This document shows, one piece after another, positions 9,493 through 17,837 of a stretch of DNA of 64,000 nt; the stretch's first letter is position 1; every line of letters begins with the position of its first letter. A program made the position numbers and the translations under genes. The notes under the pieces were generated by a model. That model was not told where the DNA came from. It did no database searches and saw nothing but the letters and a program-made list of their open reading frames with translations. This DNA is from Gillisia mitskevichiae (lineage in GTDB: Bacteria > Bacteroidota > Bacteroidia > Flavobacteriales > Flavobacteriaceae), in the NCBI RefSeq assembly GCF_003634585.1, contig NZ_RBLG01000001.1, positions 248,001 to 312,000 on the forward strand, read 5' to 3'.

Positions 9493-10467
9493 ATGTATCC
9501 ATTAAGAAGAAATAGAAGACTTAGAACTAACGAAACTATTAGATCTTTAGTAAGAGAGAATATAATTTCTCCGAACGATTTTCTAGTGCCCTTATTTGTT
9601 GTTGAAGGGAAAGGAGTGAAGGAAGAGATAGCATCTATGCCTAACTATTTTAGGTTTAGTTTGGACCTCTTGGAAAAGGAAGTGAAAGAACTTTGGAAAC
9701 TCGGACTTAAGTCGGTTTTGCTTTTCGTGAAAGTTCCAGATAATTTAAAGGATAATGCAGGAACTGAAGCCTTAAATGCTGATGGTTTAATGCAACGCGC
9801 AATTAAAACCGTAAAGAATGCAGTTCCAGAAATGCTAGTAATAACAGATGTGGCATTAGATCCTTATTCCTCTTTTGGACATGACGGAGTTGTAGCCGAT
9901 GGTAAAATATTGAATGATGACACTACTGCGATCCTTGCTGAAATGTCCCTTTCTCACGCCATTGCTGGTGCCGATTTTGTAGCACCTAGCGATATGATGG
10001 ACGGAAGGATTTTTGAAATGAGAACTTTATTAGAAGATGAAGGTTTTTATGATACAGGAATTATGAGTTATTCCGCAAAATATGCCTCTGCATTTTACGG
10101 TCCATTTCGCGATGCTTTAGATTCTGCTCCTGGTTTTGGAGATAAAAAGACTTATCAAATGGATCCTGCCAACAGAGAAGAAGCCATTCGTGAAACATTG
10201 ATGGATATTGAAGAAGGTGCAGATATTGTAATGATAAAACCAGGATTGTGTTATTTAGATATCGTTCGTGATATAAAGAACGCCGTGAATGTTCCCGTAG
10301 CAGTTTATCAGGTTAGTGGCGAGTATGCTATGATAAAAGCAGCTTCAGAGAAAGGATGGCTTGATCATGATGCTGTAATGATGGAGCAATTAACAGCTAT
10401 TAAACGTGCAGGTGCAAACATGATTGCAAGTTATTTCGCAAAAGATGCCGTAAAATTGATCTCTTAA
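9493..10467 (+). CDS. hemB: delta-aminolevulinic acid dehydratase (porphobilinogen synthase)
   Basis: The enzyme condenses two 5-aminolevulinates to porphobilinogen, the substrate of HemC. The 324-residue protein starts YPLRRNRRLRTNETIRSLVRE as expected. The Schiff-base Lys residues are present in PFRDA(L)-flanked SYSAKYASAFYGPF and in DIVMIKPGLCYLDI. In place of the Cys-rich zinc site of some HemB proteins it has DVALDPYSSFGHDG, so it belongs to the class that lacks the three-Cys zinc site. It is about 4.9 kb from hemF, with the minus-strand ABC pair between them. Confidence 0.97.
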   Translation: MYPLRRNRRLRTNETIRSLVRENIISPNDFLVPLFVVEGKGVKEEIASMPNYFRFSLDLLEKEVKELWKLGLKSVLLFVKVPDNLKDNAGTEALNADGLMQRAIKTVKNAVPEMLVITDVALDPYSSFGHDGVVADGKILNDDTTAILAEMSLSHAIAGADFVAPSDMMDGRIFEMRTLLEDEGFYDTGIMSYSAKYASAFYGPFRDALDSAPGFGDKKTYQMDPANREEAIRETLMDIEEGADIVMIKPGLCYLDIVRDIKNAVNVPVAVYQVSGEYAMIKAASEKGWLDHDAVMMEQLTAIKRAGANMIASYFAKDAVKLIS

Positions 10468-10515
10468 GCAAATAAAATTTAGCTTAATTTTTTAATTATG
10501 AATTCACTTTTAATG

Positions 10516-10523
10516 TACATTTG
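10516..10523 (+). promoter_or_regulatory. -7 element directly before a GTG start
   Basis: TACATTTG fits TAnnTTTG exactly. Only four bases separate it from the GTG at 10528, so transcription would start at or next to the start codon. This makes the following gene a candidate for a leaderless mRNA. Confidence 0.45.
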
Positions 10524-10527
10524 TTAG

Positions 10528-10884
10528 GTGAAAATCAATAAATTAAATACTATTTTTTTATTACTGCTGTTGGCATTTCTAAATGCATTCAGCAGTTCGG
10601 CATTTTCATTTCCTACAGATACACTGGATCTTAATTCCAGGAATTTTGACTATTTACAGGCAGAGCAGAATAAAAAAGCCGTTTCTTTTGAAGAGGCAAG
10701 GATCACTATTTCTTACGAGCAAGAATCCAGCAATGAGCTTTCTTCTTTTGTTAGAATTCCCGAACTTCAGTTTTCAGAAAATACATTAAGAAAACATTCA
10801 GGCGGCACCAGTATTTGGGAGTATTCGCCAAATGCACGCCATTTTCTTTCACAACAAATATTTCCATTCCAATTTTTTTGGTGA
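10528..10884 (+). CDS. small secreted protein of unknown function
   Basis: The 118-residue product begins with a clear signal peptide: KINK, then a long Leu/Phe-rich core and a likely cleavage near residue 26 (SSAFS-FP). No lipobox Cys is present. The mature part is short, polar and unrecognised, with a FQFFW C-terminus. The frame has a TAG stop at 10525-10527, so it cannot begin earlier, and the next start-like codons fall inside the hydrophobic core. The GTG is therefore the best start. It stands alone between hemB and a small ORF. Confidence 0.6.
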   Translation: MKINKLNTIFLLLLLAFLNAFSSSAFSFPTDTLDLNSRNFDYLQAEQNKKAVSFEEARITISYEQESSNELSSFVRIPELQFSENTLRKHSGGTSIWEYSPNARHFLSQQIFPFQFFW

Positions 10885-10947
10885 TCATATTTCTTAGTTG
10901 AATTCAATAAATAACAGTCTCAAAAATTAACTTGAGTCTAACTATTT

Positions 10948-11067
10948 ATGTTTTCAATCCTTCAGAAAAGATTACTCAAACAATTTTTAGAAACCTATCC
11001 AAAGAGAGAGCTTATTAGCTACTTACAGGAAAGCGGATTCTACATCACAATTCTAAAATTACATTAA
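10948..11067 (+). CDS. possible 39-residue small protein
   Basis: A short ATG-started frame reads MFSILQKRLLKQFLETYPKR and continues with ELISYLQESGFYITILKLH before TAA. The peptide is basic and plausibly helical at first. It ends one base before the ATG of the next gene, a spacing typical of coupled genes here. It may be a real small gene or the leader of the following gene. Nothing in it is recognisable. Confidence 0.4.
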   Translation: MFSILQKRLLKQFLETYPKRELISYLQESGFYITILKLH

Positions 11068-11068
11068 A

Positions 11069-11557
11069 ATGGAAAATGCATCTGCCATCATGGGCATCGC
11101 GTTATTGGCACTATTTGTTGGACCTATCGTCTTTATGATCATTAAACATTCAACAAAAGAAAAAAGAAAAAAGAAGAATTTATATCGTCTAGCTACAGAA
11201 AACCAAATGAAATTGGATCAAGTGGAAATTACAAATTCTTTAATACTTGGCCTGGATAGTAACACCAAAAAATTCTTAGTGATAGATCCAAAAGATCAGA
11301 CAAAATATGATGTTATAGACCTTAAAAAAGTTGGGCAAAGTGTTGTGGCTAAATCTGGTCATCAACAAAAAATAGGCAATAAGAATAAACTTGCCTTAAC
11401 TCACATTGGACTGGAATTATTGAAGAATAATTCTAAGGAAAAAATGAAGGAGGTTGTGTTTTATGATGAAGATGATAATGACAGTTTAGATGCCGATACT
11501 CAATTATTCATAGCGAATAAATGGGATGGTTTAATTAGAAAGAACTTATCTGCCTAA
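11069..11557 (+). CDS. single-pass membrane protein of unknown function
   Basis: The 162-residue protein has one hydrophobic segment at about residues 7-25, followed by a strongly basic stretch (KHSTKEKRKKKN). This predicts an N-out, C-in orientation with a cytoplasmic C-terminal domain. The soluble part has alternating beta-like strands (SLILGLDSNTKKFLVIDP) reminiscent of small PH-like folds, but that is only an impression. It is followed by a good terminator, so it ends its transcript. Confidence 0.75.
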   Translation: MENASAIMGIALLALFVGPIVFMIIKHSTKEKRKKKNLYRLATENQMKLDQVEITNSLILGLDSNTKKFLVIDPKDQTKYDVIDLKKVGQSVVAKSGHQQKIGNKNKLALTHIGLELLKNNSKEKMKEVVFYDEDDNDSLDADTQLFIANKWDGLIRKNLSA

Positions 11558-11581
11558 AATTTAAGTGTTAGATTGATTGCG

Positions 11582-11620
11582 AATGCTGCTGAAAGCCCAT
11601 ATTTTCAGCAGCATTTTTTT
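11582..11620 (+). terminator. rho-independent terminator
   Basis: Thirteen-base perfect arms (11582-11594 and 11603-11615) with the core TGCTGCTGAAA enclose an eight-base loop and run into a T tract (11614-11620). It ends the transcript of the membrane protein gene just upstream. Confidence 0.85.
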
Positions 11621-11692
11621 ATTTCTCCGAGCTCACAACACCAAATTATATGAAAGAATCCTTAATTTAGAGTTCTAAAATGAAATCGAACT

Positions 11693-12790
11693 ATGGAATT
11701 ACTTATTCTTTATGCAGTTTTAGCAATCTTCTTTTCATTTTTATGCTCTATCCTGGAGGCTGTTTTATTAAGCATCACTCCTACATATATTCGGGTTAAA
11801 AAAAGGGAAGGAAAAGCTTATGCAAACACGTTAAATCATTTCAAGAAAAATATAGACAAGCCCTTAATCGCCATTTTAACTTTAAATACGATCGCTCATA
11901 CTGTGGGAGCAATTCTTGTAGGTGTGCAAGCAGAGAAAGTTTTTGGCGGCGGAAATTCGGTTGGTATTGTTTCAGCCATTATGACTTTGGCGATCTTAGT
12001 TCTATCTGAAATAATCCCAAAAACAATTGGAGCGACTTATTGGCAATCACTTGGGAAATTCACGGCGGTTATTTTAAAAATTTTACTGTTTCCATTGAAA
12101 TACACTGGAGTTCTTTGGCTAATGATGCTTACCACTAAATTAATTGGTAAATCTGCACATGTAAGCACTATGAGTAGAGAAGAGTTTTTAGCAATTACCG
12201 ATGCCGCTGAAGAAGAAGGCTTTTTTGAAGAAAATGAAACTACTGTAATTAAAAATCTACTCGTTTTTAAATCGGTTATGGCAAAAGATGTAATGACTCC
12301 CTTTACGGTTGCTACCATTGAAGATGAATCTCTTACCATTGAAGAATTTCACCGGGCTCATAAAAATTTAAAATTCTCCAGAATCCCGGTCTATAAGGAG
12401 AAACCAAATAATATCTCAGGCTTTGTACTTAAAGATGATATTCTTGAGGAAATGATAGATGAAAAAGGGCTACAACCTTTAAGTATTTTAAAAAGGGAAG
12501 TCTTTATTACAGATCGCAATACTCCGATCCCAGAACTTTTCGAGATCTTTATTCAACGAAAAGCTCATATTTCTATAGTATCAGACGAATTTGGAAATAC
12601 CATTGGCTTGGTAACTATGGAAGATATTATTGAGACACTATTAGGCTTAGAGATCATGGATGAAAGCGATCACATAGAAGATATGCAGCTCATGGCTCGA
12701 CAAAACTGGGAAAAACGGGCTAAAAAATTGGGACTTATTCAGCAAAATAATTCTGAAATAAAATCTAATAAGAATGACGATCTCAATTAA
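11693..12790 (+). CDS. CNNM/DUF21 membrane protein with CBS domains (hemolysin-related)
   Basis: Three or four membrane segments in the first 140 residues form a CNNM (DUF21) transport domain, with the family segment ILVLSEIIPKTIGATY. After it come EEGFFEENETTVIKNLL and a CBS pair (VMAKDVMTPFTVATI, then SIVSDEFGNTIGLVTMEDI) at about residues 195-320. The C-terminal CorC_HlyC domain found in longer relatives is missing; at 365 residues this is a short form. The family is linked to magnesium or cobalt homeostasis, and true hemolytic activity is not implied. The last 17 bases overlap the ogt gene. Confidence 0.88.
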   Translation: MELLILYAVLAIFFSFLCSILEAVLLSITPTYIRVKKREGKAYANTLNHFKKNIDKPLIAILTLNTIAHTVGAILVGVQAEKVFGGGNSVGIVSAIMTLAILVLSEIIPKTIGATYWQSLGKFTAVILKILLFPLKYTGVLWLMMLTTKLIGKSAHVSTMSREEFLAITDAAEEEGFFEENETTVIKNLLVFKSVMAKDVMTPFTVATIEDESLTIEEFHRAHKNLKFSRIPVYKEKPNNISGFVLKDDILEEMIDEKGLQPLSILKREVFITDRNTPIPELFEIFIQRKAHISIVSDEFGNTIGLVTMEDIIETLLGLEIMDESDHIEDMQLMARQNWEKRAKKLGLIQQNNSEIKSNKNDDLN

Positions 12791-13244
12791 AACGCCTTTA
12801 GGCACCTGCGAAATAACAGGTGATAAGGAAGGTATTAGCAAAATTGAAATTTTAGATCAAAAAGAATTTAAACAAGAAGATGTTCCAGAGGAATTAGAAG
12901 CTGCAGTAGAGCAACTAAACAGATACTTTTCTGGAGAACTAAAGGATTTTAATTTTAAAATGAATCCCTCCGGGACTGAATTTCAAAAAAAAGTATGGCA
13001 GGCCCTAAATAAAATTCCCTACGGTAAAACTAGATCGTATTTAGAACTTTCTAAAGAACTTGGAAATGTAAAAGCTATTAGGGCAGTTGCAGCAGCAAAT
13101 GGTAAGAACCCACTTTGGATAGTAACTCCTTGTCATCGAGTAATTGGAAGCAATGGTTCTTTAACAGGTTATGCTGGTGGATTATGGCGAAAAAAATGGT
13201 TATTAGATTTTGAAAATCCTCCTTTACAGCAAGAACTTTTTTAA
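12774..13244 (+). CDS. ogt: methylated-DNA--protein-cysteine methyltransferase
   Basis: This suicide repair protein removes alkyl groups from O6 of guanine. The acceptor is Cys120 in the invariant motif TPCHRVIG. The helix-turn-helix element precedes it (GTEFQKKVWQALNKIPYGKT, with RAVAAANGKNP). Its 156-residue length fits the Ogt/MGMT type with no Ada domain. It starts 17 bases inside the preceding CBS gene, so the two are likely translated from one mRNA. Confidence 0.95.
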   Translation: MTISIKTPLGTCEITGDKEGISKIEILDQKEFKQEDVPEELEAAVEQLNRYFSGELKDFNFKMNPSGTEFQKKVWQALNKIPYGKTRSYLELSKELGNVKAIRAVAAANGKNPLWIVTPCHRVIGSNGSLTGYAGGLWRKKWLLDFENPPLQQELF

Positions 13245-13283
13245 AATTCTCTTATAAATTAAAAATCCCTAATTTTAAGTGTT

Positions 13284-14459
13284 ATGAAGTTAATCTTAAA
13301 AATAATTGGCGGGTTTTTAGCAACTATCTTATTAGTTGTGATCCTCTTATTTATATTCGATTACGATTATATTTTAAAAGGGATACAAGTGGTATATCTT
13401 CAGGGACATAAAACTGCATATATAGACGACTATCCAGAATTTCCCAATCGGGTAATAAAATCTGATTCGACAGTGATCTCCTCATGGCCACTTCATAAAA
13501 ATTATAACAAGGCTAAACCTACAGCTAAGCTAACAGATCTAAATACAGAATTAGGGACTGTCGCTTTTCTTATCTTTAAAAATGACAGTATCTGGTATGA
13601 GGATTATGCAGAAGATTATGGATTGTTATCTAAAACTAACTCTTTTTCTATGGCAAAATCCATCACAGTAGCCTTACTCGGAAAGGCGATTAAAGATGGA
13701 TATATTAAAAGTTTAAATGAACCAGTGGGTGATTTCTTTCCAGAATTTAACGAAGGAAACCAGTCAAAATTAACCGTTGGAGACTTAGCATCTATGTCTT
13801 CTGGATTAGATTGGGATGAAGATTATTTTAACCCTTTTTCTCAAACAGCGCGCGCATACTTTGGTGATGATATTAGAAGTGAAGGATTGAATTTAAGAGT
13901 TATAGAAGAACCTGGAAAATCCTTTAAATATTTAAGCGGTAATACCATTTTATTGGGAATGGCAATAGAAAAAGCTACTGGAATGTCATTAACTTCATAT
14001 TTGAGTGAAAGCTTTTGGAAACCTTTAGAAATGTCTGATGATGCTCTTTGGCAACTGGATAGTGAAGAAAAAGGAATGGAAAAGGCCTATTGTTGTATTG
14101 CTTCCAACGCACGAGATTTTGCCAGATTTGGTAAACTCTTTAAGGATGATGGGAAATGGAAAGGAGAACAAATACTAGATCCTCAATTTGTGAATATTGC
14201 AACAAACCCAAGATTTAAGGAATCGCCTCAATATGGTTATGGATTTTGGTTAAGTGATTATAATGGAAAAGAAATCTTTTGTATGCGCGGAATATTAGGC
14301 CAATACGTAATAGTGATCCCTGAAGATAACATTATTATAGTGAGGCTAGGCCATAATTTAATTAGAAGAGAAGAAGGTGAAAAACACTCGAAAGATTTCT
14401 TTATTTATATAGATGAAGCTTATAAAATGCTAGCCCATGATTCGAAAACTACAACTTGA
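13284..14459 (+). CDS. serine hydrolase of the beta-lactamase class C / PBP4-like family
   Basis: The 391-residue protein has one N-terminal hydrophobic segment (about residues 5-25) that anchors or exports it. The nucleophile motif SxxK is S122-M-A-K125. The YxN-like motif appears as YLSGN. These features define the family of class C beta-lactamase-like esterases and peptidases (PF00144). Specific substrate cannot be told from sequence, and a real beta-lactamase function is not implied. It ends 23 bases inside the next gene, which suggests coupled translation. Confidence 0.88.
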   Translation: MKLILKIIGGFLATILLVVILLFIFDYDYILKGIQVVYLQGHKTAYIDDYPEFPNRVIKSDSTVISSWPLHKNYNKAKPTAKLTDLNTELGTVAFLIFKNDSIWYEDYAEDYGLLSKTNSFSMAKSITVALLGKAIKDGYIKSLNEPVGDFFPEFNEGNQSKLTVGDLASMSSGLDWDEDYFNPFSQTARAYFGDDIRSEGLNLRVIEEPGKSFKYLSGNTILLGMAIEKATGMSLTSYLSESFWKPLEMSDDALWQLDSEEKGMEKAYCCIASNARDFARFGKLFKDDGKWKGEQILDPQFVNIATNPRFKESPQYGYGFWLSDYNGKEIFCMRGILGQYVIVIPEDNIIIVRLGHNLIRREEGEKHSKDFFIYIDEAYKMLAHDSKTTT

Positions 14460-15150
14460 AAATATTCTGTTTCTAGATATAGAAACAGTTCCTGAAGAAA
14501 AAACCTTCCAAAATTTAACCAAGGAGAAACAAAAACTTTGGGATGATAAATCAAAATATCAACGTAAAGAAGAATTTACTGCAGAAGCTTTTTATGATCG
14601 AGCGGGCATTTGGGCAGAATTCGGAAAAATTGCATGTATTTCTGTTGGTTACTTTACTTTGAGAGAAGGAAAGAGAGCTTTTAGAATAACATCTTATAAG
14701 GGAGAAGAATTACAATTACTACAGGAATTCTCCAGTTTATTGAACACGCACTTTTATAAACCTCAGCATATACTTTGCGCACATAATGGGAAGGAATTCG
14801 ATTTCCCTTTTCTTGCAAGAAGAATGATAATTCACGGCTTGTCATTACCTTCAAAATTAGATCTCTTCGGAAAAAAACCATGGGAAGTGCCACATTTAGA
14901 CACCTTAGAATTATGGAAATTCGGAGATTACAAACACTATACTTCGTTAAAGTTGCTCACCAACGTCTTGGGAATACAAACTCCAAAAGATGATATAGAT
15001 GGATCTGAAGTTCGGGATGTTTATTATGAAGAAGGAAACATAGATAGGATTGTTGCTTATTGTGAAAAAGACGTGATCGCTATCGCACAAGTTATTTTAA
15101 AGTTCAGGCAAGAAGATCTCTTAGTGGATTCTGAGATCATTTCGGTTTAG
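14437..15150 (+). CDS. DEDD-type 3'-5' exonuclease (DnaQ-like)
   Basis: The 237-residue soluble protein has the three exonuclease motifs: Asp14 and Glu16 in FLDIETVPE (ExoI), an Asp in HNGKEFDFPFL (ExoII) and Asp in YCEKDVIAIAQ (ExoIII, with the Tyr of the DEDDy class). This is the fold of PF10108-type predicted exonucleases related to the proofreading domain of B-family polymerases. It would act in DNA or RNA 3'-end trimming. It overlaps the serine hydrolase gene. Confidence 0.88.
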   Translation: MIRKLQLENILFLDIETVPEEKTFQNLTKEKQKLWDDKSKYQRKEEFTAEAFYDRAGIWAEFGKIACISVGYFTLREGKRAFRITSYKGEELQLLQEFSSLLNTHFYKPQHILCAHNGKEFDFPFLARRMIIHGLSLPSKLDLFGKKPWEVPHLDTLELWKFGDYKHYTSLKLLTNVLGIQTPKDDIDGSEVRDVYYEEGNIDRIVAYCEKDVIAIAQVILKFRQEDLLVDSEIISV

Positions 15151-15188
15151 ACTTCAGCTACCACAAGAAACGTTTTATTAAATTCAGA

Positions 15189-15245
15189 CTTCGACAGGCT
15201 CAGTCTGACATGTTAAATATAATTGTCAGGCTGAGCTTGTCGAAG
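15189..15245. repeat. palindromic intergenic repeat (CTTCGACA...TGTCGAAG)
   Basis: The arms at 15189-15210 and 15224-15245 are 22 bases long and match at 20 positions, with a 13-base AT-rich spacer. The arm reads CTTCGACAGGCTCAGTCTGA. It would form a long hairpin. A degenerate relative lies at 4684-4727. This is a REP-like dispersed element and does not look like a terminator, because no T run follows. Confidence 0.75.
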
Positions 15246-15296
15246 CCTCACAATGTTCATTAAAACCTGAATTCATCAAAAAAAAAGCAAACAAAA

Positions 15297-15322
15297 AAAC
15301 CACCTTTTTCAAGGTGGTTTTT
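15297..15322. terminator. bidirectional rho-independent terminator
   Basis: Perfect ten-base arms AAACCACCTT (15297-15306) and AAGGTGGTTT (15311-15320) enclose a four-base loop. An A-rich run lies to the left, so on the minus strand it ends in a T tract. It terminates the aldehyde dehydrogenase transcript and can also stop transcription from the left. Confidence 0.85.
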
Positions 15323-15358
15323 ATAAAATCTAAAATGTTAGATCTCTATTCTAAACTA

Positions 15359-16912
15359 CTACAATTCAAACTTGATTCCTTGAGATAATGGTAATTCTGT
15401 AGTGTAGTTTATAGTGTTGGTTTGTCTTCTCATATACACTTTCCATGCATCCGATCCAGACTCTCTACCACCACCAGTTTCTTTTTCACCTCCAAAGGCT
15501 CCACCAATTTCAGCTCCACTGGTTCCAATATTCACGTTAGCAATACCACAATCAGACCCATTAACAGATAAGAAGTGTTCTGCCTCTCTTAGGTTATTGG
15601 TCATAATTGCAGAAGAAAGCCCTTGTTTCACCCCATTTTGTACTTCCAAAGCATCTTCAACATTTCCAGAATACTTCATCATATATAATACAGGTGCAAA
15701 AGTTTCATGCTGTACGATCTCGTAAGAATTCTCAGCTTCAGCGATCGCTGGTTTTACGTAACAACCACTTTCAAAACCTTCACCTTCTAGTACACCACCT
15801 TCAACAATGATCTTTCCACCTTCTTCAACAACTTTAGTTAAAGCGTTCTGGTAATTTTTCACTGCATCTTTATCTATAAGTGGTCCTACATGATTATTTT
15901 CATCTAAAGGATTCCCAATACGCAATTGCTTATATGCAGCAACTACAGCTTCTTTTACCTTATCGTAAATAGATTCGTGAATTATAAGTCTTCTGGTAGA
16001 AGTACAACGTTGTCCTGCAGTTCCCACAGCACCGAATACAGCACCAATAACAGTCATTTTAATATCGGCATCCGGAGTTACAATAATTGCATTGTTCCCA
16101 CCTAATTCCAATAAAGATTTTCCAAGACGTTCTGCTACCTTAGAAGCAACGATCTTACCCATTCTGGTTGATCCTGTTGCAGAAATAAGCGGAATACGCT
16201 TATCCAAAGTCATCATTTCTCCTACTTTATAATCTCCTGTTACCAAACAAGAAATTCCTGCAGGCACATTATTTTCTTCAAAAACTCTTGCTGCTATTTT
16301 TTGACAAGCTACAGAAGTAATTGGTGTTTTTTCAGATCCTTTCCAAACACAAGCATCTCCACAAACCCAGGCTAATGCTGTATTCCAAGACCAAACAGCA
16401 ACCGGGAAGTTGAAAGCAGAAATAATTCCTACTACTCCAAGTGGGTGGTATTGTTCGTACATTCTATGTCCAGGACGCTCAGAGTGCATGGTAAGTCCGT
16501 GTAATTGTCTTGATAATCCAACTGCGAAATCACAGATATCTATCATTTCCTGAACTTCTCCTAAACCTTCTTGGTAAGATTTCCCCATCTCGTAAGAAAC
16601 CAGTTTCCCTAAAGGTTCTTTTAATCTTCGAAGTTCTTCGTTAAATTTTCTAACTATTTCCCCACGTAATGGTGCAGGCATCGTTCTCCAGCTTTTAAAA
16701 CCTTCGGTAGCAGCAGTCATCACTTTTTCATAATCTTCTTTCGTGGTAGATCTCACTTTTCCTATCAAAGAACCATCTACAGGAGAATAAGATTCAATAA
16801 TTTCACCACTTCCAAAAAATTCTTTTCCGGTAGAAGTTCCATCATTAACATCTGTAATCCCTAGGTCTTTTAAGGCTTGTTTAATACCAAACTTTTCTGC
16901 TATATCACTCAT
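15359..16912 (-). CDS. ALDH7-family aldehyde dehydrogenase (aminoadipate-semialdehyde type)
   Basis: The 517-residue soluble enzyme has the ALDH active site: LLELGGNN with the general-base Glu and GTAGQRCTSTRRL with the catalytic Cys. The C-terminal block GAFGGEKETGGGRESGSDAW is characteristic of the ALDH7/antiquitin group. This group oxidises 2-aminoadipate-6-semialdehyde (piperideine-6-carboxylate) in lysine breakdown. The neighbouring dioxygenase gene of tryptophan breakdown, 88 bases upstream on the same strand, leaves a kynurenine-pathway aldehyde as an alternative substrate. No truncation is seen. Confidence 0.9.
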   Translation of the reverse strand: MSDIAEKFGIKQALKDLGITDVNDGTSTGKEFFGSGEIIESYSPVDGSLIGKVRSTTKEDYEKVMTAATEGFKSWRTMPAPLRGEIVRKFNEELRRLKEPLGKLVSYEMGKSYQEGLGEVQEMIDICDFAVGLSRQLHGLTMHSERPGHRMYEQYHPLGVVGIISAFNFPVAVWSWNTALAWVCGDACVWKGSEKTPITSVACQKIAARVFEENNVPAGISCLVTGDYKVGEMMTLDKRIPLISATGSTRMGKIVASKVAERLGKSLLELGGNNAIIVTPDADIKMTVIGAVFGAVGTAGQRCTSTRRLIIHESIYDKVKEAVVAAYKQLRIGNPLDENNHVGPLIDKDAVKNYQNALTKVVEEGGKIIVEGGVLEGEGFESGCYVKPAIAEAENSYEIVQHETFAPVLYMMKYSGNVEDALEVQNGVKQGLSSAIMTNNLREAEHFLSVNGSDCGIANVNIGTSGAEIGGAFGGEKETGGGRESGSDAWKVYMRRQTNTINYTTELPLSQGIKFEL

Positions 16913-17000
16913 TTATTTGTGTTTTTATCTTTAATTATAACTAGTTGTTGCGAAAATAATAAATATTAAAAGAAACCTGTCCTTTATCTACTTTCATTCA

Positions 17001-17537
17001 TTAAGAATTAATAAAACGCTCGTCTACAGGCATCACAGTCCCACAATTATCACAAGTTCGCAAGTCTTTACTTCCATAAAAGTGCTTAAAATGACCTAGA
17101 AAATCGGTTTCTATATCGTGTAATGGGAAGTATACTTCATATAATTTATGGTTACAATTATCACAAAACCAAAGCAAACCATCTTTACCTTCTTCTCCCA
17201 AACGCTTGCGCTCTACTACAAGTCCGATAGACCCAGCTTCCCTAATAGGAGAATGCGGTACTTTTCTGGGATGCAGATACATATCTCCAGGTCCCAGTTG
17301 CATAACCTGCTTCTCTCCATTCTCCTGAACATGGATCTCGATATTACCTTCCAACTGAAAAAACAATTCTTCGGTTTCATTATAATGATAGTCCTTGCGA
17401 GCATTGGGCCCTGCAACGATCATCACAATATAGTCGTCACTTTCTTTATATAGGTTCTTATTCCCAACAGGCGGTTTCAGTAAATCCCTATTTTGCTCCA
17501 CCCATTTGGTTAAGTTAAAAGGCTTATTTATTGGCAT
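17001..17537 (-). CDS. 3-hydroxyanthranilate 3,4-dioxygenase
   Basis: The 178-residue cupin dioxygenase opens the ring of 3-hydroxyanthranilate in the kynurenine pathway. The iron ligands are at His51, Glu57 and His95, with Arg47 and Arg99 for substrate. A second, rubredoxin-like metal site is formed by Cys125, Cys128, Cys162 and Cys165. These positions equal the numbering known for the bacterial enzyme from Ralstonia/Cupriavidus, a very strong match. Other kynurenine genes are not in the window. It probably runs with the aldehyde dehydrogenase downstream. Confidence 0.95.
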   Translation of the reverse strand: MPINKPFNLTKWVEQNRDLLKPPVGNKNLYKESDDYIVMIVAGPNARKDYHYNETEELFFQLEGNIEIHVQENGEKQVMQLGPGDMYLHPRKVPHSPIREAGSIGLVVERKRLGEEGKDGLLWFCDNCNHKLYEVYFPLHDIETDFLGHFKHFYGSKDLRTCDNCGTVMPVDERFINS

Positions 17538-17609
17538 AATCTATTAGTTTAATAAAGTTGTTTAAAATTAATCATTCTCACACACAAAGCTATAAAGCTT
17601 ATCTAAATG

Positions 17610-17749
17610 TTTTGCGCGTATGCCCTATTCGGTCACCGCGCTATTCGCTTCAAGTCCTCGTCCAGAGTCTTTAATAGCTCCTAGCTATCTGGACGAGACG
17701 GGATGAGACTCTGGACTGCGGGCTTTACGCTGCTATCGCTTACGCAAAA
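17610..17749. repeat. structured intergenic element, family with core CGGGCTkTACGCT
   Basis: This 140-base stretch is richer in GC than its surroundings. Short outer ends TTTTGCG and CGCAAAA pair. Inside, 17657-17666 pairs with 17688-17697 (ten bases, CTCGTCCAGA), or alternatively 17660-17670 pairs with 17706-17716 (eleven bases, GTCCAGAGTCT). The segment 17719-17737 (CGGGCTTTACGCTGCTATC) recurs almost unchanged at 53879-53896. It does not look coding. It fills most of the 300-base gap before the asparaginase gene. Confidence 0.7.
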
Positions 17750-17837
17750 AAGAAGCTTCCAAGAAATTCAGTTTTCATCTTCTAAACCTGAATATTATTT
17801 TAGTACTTTTAATTCAAAGATCTCAATACCCAAATTC

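Noticed and set aside
17703-17837. 45 extra codons upstream of the asparaginase start
   Set aside because: The extension comes from the repeat element, lacks a signal peptide and would bury the lipoprotein signal starting at 17838.
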